Assembly (NCBI GenBank): GCA_038203695.1
Contig: JBBRDQ010000021.1
Span: 1-39,067 of the forward strand
Length of the DNA stretch: 39,067 bases
From: M3007 sp038203695
GTDB lineage: Bacteria > Bacteroidota > Bacteroidia > Chitinophagales > Saprospiraceae
Reading direction: 5' to 3'
Every line of letters begins with the position of its first letter. Within the stretch, counting starts at the first letter, position 1. A program made the translations under genes and the position numbers. Below are positions 35,161 to 39,067 of the stretch, piece by piece. The notes under the pieces are model-generated. The model saw only the letters and a program-made list of their open reading frames with translations. It had not been told where the DNA came from and made no database searches.

Positions 35161-36420
35161 TTACAGGGCAAACGCTTTTTTGATCTCATCTACCGCGTCC
35201 AGTTTTTCCCAGGTAAATGTTTCTACTTCGGTGGCTTTGGTGGAACCATTCAGGCCGATTTGTACCGTTTTCTTGCCGGGCTGGCGACCAAAGTGGCCGT
35301 ATGCTGCCGTTTCAGAAAAAATTGGATTTTTCAACCCAAAACGACGCACGATCGCCGCCGGCCGCAGGTCAAAAATCTTGGACAGACGCTGCGCGATTTC
35401 ACCATCGCTGAGACCTTTTACTTTGCAGGTGCCGTAGGTGTTGACATACAAACCGACGGGTTCTGCTACGCCGATCGCATACGCAACCTGCACCAGGCAC
35501 TGGTCGCAAAGACCGGCCGCTACCACGTTTTTCGCCATGTGACGCGTGGCATAGGCTGCCGAACGGTCTACTTTAGAAGGGTCTTTACCCAAGAAGGCGC
35601 CGCCGCCGTGTGCACCTTTCCCGCCGTAGGTATCGACAATAATTTTACGGCCTGTCAGACCCGTATCGCCATGTGGCCCGCCAATGACGAACTTGCCGGT
35701 CGGGTTAATAAAGTACTTGATATCGCTGGTGAAAAGTCTGGCGACGCGGGCGGGGACCAATTTCTTGACCCGTGGAATCAGAATGCGCAACACGTCGGAC
35801 GCAATTTTCGCCAGCATTTTATCATCCACATCAAAGTCGTCGTGCTGGGTACTGATAACGATCGCGTCGATCTTTTTCGGGACGTGTTTGTCGGTGTATT
35901 CGATCGTCACCTGGCTTTTGGCATCGGGGCGCAGGTATTTCATCTGTTTGCCCTCCTTGCGGATAGCGGCCAGTTCGCGCAGCAGCAGATGGGCAAGGTC
36001 CAGCGCGAGTGGCATGTAATTGTCCGATTCGTTGGTCGCATAACCGAACATCATACCCTGGTCGCCGGCACCCTGTTCGTCTTCACTTTTTTTACCGACG
36101 TCTACGCCCTGGGCAATGTCCGCGCTTTGCTCGTGGATAGCGGAGAGAATACCGCATGATTTTGCGTCGAACTGATACTCTGCCTTGGTGTAACCGATTC
36201 GCTCGATCGTCTTGCGGGCGGCTTCCTGCACATCCACGTAAGCCGCCGAGCGTACCTCACCGGCTACTACGACAAGACCGGTGGTCACCAGCGTTTCGCA
36301 GGCAACTTTTGAGTTCGGATCCTGGCGGAGAAACTCGTCGAGGATGGCGTCACTGATTTGGTCGGCCACTTTGTCTGGGTGTCCTTCGGAAACGGATTCG
36401 GAGGTGAATAGATATGGCAT
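35161..36420 (-). CDS. metK: S-adenosylmethionine synthetase
   Basis: A 419-residue methionine adenosyltransferase making SAM from methionine and ATP. The start MPYLFTSESVSEGHPDKVAD is chosen over an upstream in-frame start at 36501, which would read through the long palindrome. Motifs: GHPDKVADQISDAILDEF, ETLVTTGLVVVAGEV, GAGDQGMMFGYA (methionine loop), RPDAKSQVTIEY, FVIGGPHGDTGLTGRKI and DTYGGKGAHGGGAFLGKDPS, KVDRSAAYATRHMAKNVVAA. Length is slightly above the usual 385-400. It follows the TonB receptor gene on the same strand across a long palindrome. Confidence 0.98.
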   Translation of the reverse strand: MPYLFTSESVSEGHPDKVADQISDAILDEFLRQDPNSKVACETLVTTGLVVVAGEVRSAAYVDVQEAARKTIERIGYTKAEYQFDAKSCGILSAIHEQSADIAQGVDVGKKSEDEQGAGDQGMMFGYATNESDNYMPLALDLAHLLLRELAAIRKEGKQMKYLRPDAKSQVTIEYTDKHVPKKIDAIVISTQHDDFDVDDKMLAKIASDVLRILIPRVKKLVPARVARLFTSDIKYFINPTGKFVIGGPHGDTGLTGRKIIVDTYGGKGAHGGGAFLGKDPSKVDRSAAYATRHMAKNVVAAGLCDQCLVQVAYAIGVAEPVGLYVNTYGTCKVKGLSDGEIAQRLSKIFDLRPAAIVRRFGLKNPIFSETAAYGHFGRQPGKKTVQIGLNGSTKATEVETFTWEKLDAVDEIKKAFAL

Positions 36421-36462
36421 GGTGTGATTTTCGATTTTACGATGGAAAAACAATGTTTTGAG

Positions 36463-36525
36463 CACTTTTAAGCCCGTATTCACCGGGTGACTCGAAGTCA
36501 CCCGGTGAATACGGGCTTAAAAGTG
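36463..36525. repeat. long perfect inverted repeat (30-bp arms, 3-base loop) between TonB receptor and metK genes
   Basis: The arm beginning CACTTTTAAGCCCGTATTCA (36463-36492) is the exact reverse complement of 36496-36525, with loop CGA. It lies 42 bases before the metK start and 41 bases after the TonB gene stop. It probably terminates the receptor transcript; its metK-side position could also place it in the metK leader. Confidence 0.85.
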
Positions 36526-36566
36526 GCGCAAAGGTAGGCGTTTGGCCAATAAACTAAAACGAAACG

Positions 36567-39067
36567 CTAAAAATCCATCCGCAACCGCAAATTCAGCCGG
36601 CGGCCGGTCAGGTAATTTGGAATGGCATATTGGGTATTATAAATGGTTTTTATCCAGGTATTTGAGGCTTCATTAGCGACTTTTAGCAGGTTGAACACTT
36701 CCAGGCTGGCCCAGGTATTGCGCGTAAAACGCAGGATATGATTGGGATGCCGCTCGCGCCAGGCGTCTTTCCATAACTGAAAACCAAAGCCGATATCAAC
36801 CCGGTGATACGGTGAAAAACGATACGGATTGCGAAAGATTACGTTGTTGTCGATCACTCCGAAGGGCAGTCCGGTTCCGACCGTAAAATTCAGGTGCATG
36901 CGGATATTCTTGTTTTTGCGCAGGTAGTCCTGAAAAAACATCGATAAGGTCATCAAACGATCGGTCGGACGCGGTACATCTTTGACCACCCGGCCTTCGG
37001 TATCGCCGATTTTACGCACCTGGTGTTGTACCCCCTCGATGGATTCGCGCGTACGCAGGAACGAGAGATTTACCCAACTTTCCGCGCCTTCCACAAATTC
37101 ACCGTTCAGGCGGATATCCAGACCGGTCGCATAGCCTTTGGAGTCATTTCTGCCGGAATAACGCACCCGAACATTATCCAGATCATACGACACCAGATCC
37201 CACATCGATTTGTAATAGGCTTCGGTAATGAGGCGCATTTTCACCGGACGGCGGCGCCCCCACAAAAAGTCATAGGAGAATCCGGCCACCATGTGCGCTG
37301 ATTTTTGCGCTGCCAAGTCGGTATTTACGATTCCATTGAGCTGCCGCATTTCCCGGTAAAATGCCGGCTGATAATACAGGCCGCCCGACAAACGGTACGA
37401 CAGGTCGCGGCGGGTATTCAGGGGTTTGTACGACAACTGCACCCGCGGGGTGACAAACCAGTCGCCATTCAAAGTCCAGTATTGACCGCGAACGCCGCCG
37501 ATAATCTGGAATTCGCGTACGCCGTCTTTACGCCAGGTCCAGGTATCTTGAAAGGACGCGCTGAACCGGTCGCTTTGCAGCACATTTTTGGTTTTCAGCA
37601 CGCGACGCACCAAGAGTACATTCGTATCGTAGGGCAGCGAGTACAAATTGGAGTCCAGTCGTTCCCACTCGTTGATTTTGTCGTTGATGCGTTCGTTTTG
37701 CCACCTGGCGGCCCACTGCAAAAAATGACTGCGGGTCAGACCTGCGTCTGCGGCGTCGCGCTGGTATTCGATGCCGCCTTTGTATTCCATATTGCGCACA
37801 TCGGCGCTGAGGTAATTGCGCACCCAGGTCTGTTGTGTGCCTTCTCCGAGGATATTGACGATCTCGCCAAAGTTGTCGGAACCCAGATTTTCTTCTATTT
37901 CTCCTAAAATATACTGGCCGGTGATATCGAACCGCTCGTTTTCCTGGCTGCGCCAGACCGAGGCCAATAGTTTGTGATACAAGGGGTTGCGTTTTTTATC
38001 CGGCAAATACGTGAGCGAAATGCCACCCATCGCCTGGGTAAAATCGTCTACTTCCTGTCCGTCGAAACTGGTGCGCAGTTGCAACGCAAAATCCACCAGT
38101 CCAAATGCACGCTTAAGGCTGCTGGGTACGAAACTATAGACCGATTGATTGAAATTTCCAATAAAACCAATCTGCCAGTCGCGGCTTATGTCATACGTCA
38201 GGTAGGTTTGAAAATCGGTAAAACTCGGTACATATTCGCCTTTCAGATCCAGGCTGCCGAGCAGGGTGCGGGTGGTTTTATAACGTGCGCCGGCCAGGTA
38301 TCGAAAAGCACGGTAGGCATCTTTTTTTGACTTGATGCTGCCTTCCACGTGTGCCGAAGCGCCGAGAAAACTACCGCTTACACTTGCGCGCAGCGAATCT
38401 GGCCGTTTGTATTTTACATCCAGCACGGACGAGAGTTTGTCGCCGTATTTGGCCTGGAACCCGCCCGATGAAAAAGACAGATCGCGCATCAGGTCGATGT
38501 TGGGAAAAGTCAGTCCTTCCTGTTGTCCGGCGCGGATCAGTTGCGGCCGATAGATCTCGAAGTCGTTGACATAGACGAGATTTTCATCGTAGTTGCCACC
38601 GCGGACCTGGTACTGCGAACTTAATTCGCCCCCCGTGCCGCTATTGGTACCGAGGGCAATGTGCGGCAACACGCTTTCCAGGTTACCCGTCGTAGAAGGT
38701 AGCATTTTCAGGTCCTTCAGGTTTTTTTCCTTGATCATATTGCCCTCATCCAGGCGCCGTTCGCGGATAATAATTTCCATATTTGAGGTATTGGAAGCCA
38801 TTGCAGCATCCAGGGCGAACCGGGCACCGGGTGCCAGTGGCAGCACATCCGCGCTGGATTCCTTGTAGCCAACCCGTTTAAAACCAATGGTAATACGTTG
38901 ATTAGCAGGAATTTGCAAAGCATAATTGCCACGTTCGTCGGAACTTACGCCCGTGTTGCCGCCTTTGACAAAAACGGTGACAAATTCCACCGGCTGGTCG
39001 TTTTCAGCGTCGGTGATGCGGCCGAACACTGTGGCGGTTTGCTGGGCGGAAGCGGTAGTCAAGAGGA
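36567..39067 (-). CDS. TonB-dependent outer-membrane receptor (5' end beyond window)
   Basis: At least 832 residues; the frame stays open to the right edge, and the first visible residues LLTTASAQQ are the end of a signal peptide. About 10-90 are a carboxypeptidase-regulatory-like domain (VFGRITDAENDQPVEFVTVF, SSDERGNYALQIPA). About 110-220 are the plug (LPSTTGNLESVLPHIALGTN, SSQYQVRGGNYDENLVYVND, YGDKLSSVLDVKY). The rest is a 22-strand barrel ending in NLRLRMDF with terminal Phe. It should import a ligand using TonB/ExbBD energy. No SusD partner follows, so it is more like a siderophore, peptide or cofactor receptor than a SusCD glycan importer; the ligand is unknown. Confidence 0.93.
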   Translation of the reverse strand, partial: LLTTASAQQTATVFGRITDAENDQPVEFVTVFVKGGNTGVSSDERGNYALQIPANQRITIGFKRVGYKESSADVLPLAPGARFALDAAMASNTSNMEIIIRERRLDEGNMIKEKNLKDLKMLPSTTGNLESVLPHIALGTNSGTGGELSSQYQVRGGNYDENLVYVNDFEIYRPQLIRAGQQEGLTFPNIDLMRDLSFSSGGFQAKYGDKLSSVLDVKYKRPDSLRASVSGSFLGASAHVEGSIKSKKDAYRAFRYLAGARYKTTRTLLGSLDLKGEYVPSFTDFQTYLTYDISRDWQIGFIGNFNQSVYSFVPSSLKRAFGLVDFALQLRTSFDGQEVDDFTQAMGGISLTYLPDKKRNPLYHKLLASVWRSQENERFDITGQYILGEIEENLGSDNFGEIVNILGEGTQQTWVRNYLSADVRNMEYKGGIEYQRDAADAGLTRSHFLQWAARWQNERINDKINEWERLDSNLYSLPYDTNVLLVRRVLKTKNVLQSDRFSASFQDTWTWRKDGVREFQIIGGVRGQYWTLNGDWFVTPRVQLSYKPLNTRRDLSYRLSGGLYYQPAFYREMRQLNGIVNTDLAAQKSAHMVAGFSYDFLWGRRRPVKMRLITEAYYKSMWDLVSYDLDNVRVRYSGRNDSKGYATGLDIRLNGEFVEGAESWVNLSFLRTRESIEGVQHQVRKIGDTEGRVVKDVPRPTDRLMTLSMFFQDYLRKNKNIRMHLNFTVGTGLPFGVIDNNVIFRNPYRFSPYHRVDIGFGFQLWKDAWRERHPNHILRFTRNTWASLEVFNLLKVANEASNTWIKTIYNTQYAIPNYLTGRRLNLRLRMDF

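Noticed and set aside
35122..36159. A 345-codon plus-strand frame opposite metK
   Set aside because: It is antisense to a certain metK and has no recognisable domain.
36421..36525. SAM riboswitch upstream of metK
   Set aside because: The region is dominated by one simple palindrome; no SAM-I, SAM-II or SAM-IV-type multi-helix pattern is recognisable.

Overview
The window comes from a Bacteroidota chromosome of roughly balanced GC, most likely a Saprospiria-type environmental bacterium. Evidence: several secreted proteins carry type IX secretion (T9SS) C-terminal sorting domains; there is a one-piece hybrid two-component sensor (propeller, Y_Y_Y, kinase, receiver, AraC); there is a TonB-dependent receptor with a carboxypeptidase-regulatory-like N-terminus; HYR and DUF7619-like adhesive domains occur; and a TAnnTTTG promoter element is visible. 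The assignment rests on domain content only.

Layout. Positions 1-1746: a CRISPR array of 24 identical 37-bp repeats running off the left edge, with no cas genes in view. 1945-4884: glycine-rich T9SS exoprotein. 5102-5190: relic of a frameshifted signal-peptide gene. 5247-9296: hybrid two-component regulator. 9492-13251: kelch-like T9SS protein, ScyD/ScyE-like propeller with T9SS tail, and a lipoprotein cytochrome c. 13332-16055 (minus): TPR sensor kinase plus NarL-type response regulator. 16382-21424: a 1680-residue T9SS protein with a beta/gamma-crystallin-like domain, a GHSRG alpha/beta-hydrolase core, two HYR domains and the same CnaB/dockerin/cohesin-like C-terminal cassette found in the first exoprotein.

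About 21.7-25.1 kb is a gene graveyard: a twice-truncated arsM with a 4-bp duplication frameshift, an intact MFS transporter, a heavy-metal P1B-ATPase collapsed by internal deletion to its His-rich N-terminus plus the P-domain hinge, a possible ArsR/SmtB tail, and the 3' end of a T9SS peptidase-like gene. It reads as a decayed metal/metalloid resistance operon.

25.2-39.1 kb is mostly housekeeping: a GT2 glycosyltransferase with thiL, a small orphan ORF followed by two terminators, a beta-CASP MBL nuclease, a DUF7619-like T9SS protein, an unknown helical protein, a serine beta-lactamase-family hydrolase, metK, and a TonB-dependent receptor cut by the right edge. Long near-perfect intergenic palindromes act as apparent terminators throughout.

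The best candidates for something undescribed are the 1680-residue hydrolase-crystallin exoprotein and the cassette it shares with the 979-residue glycine-rich protein (dockerin-like and cohesin-like modules in one T9SS-exported chain), with a hybrid sensor and a TPR kinase/regulator pair encoded between them. No complete defence system is visible; the CRISPR array is the only defence element.
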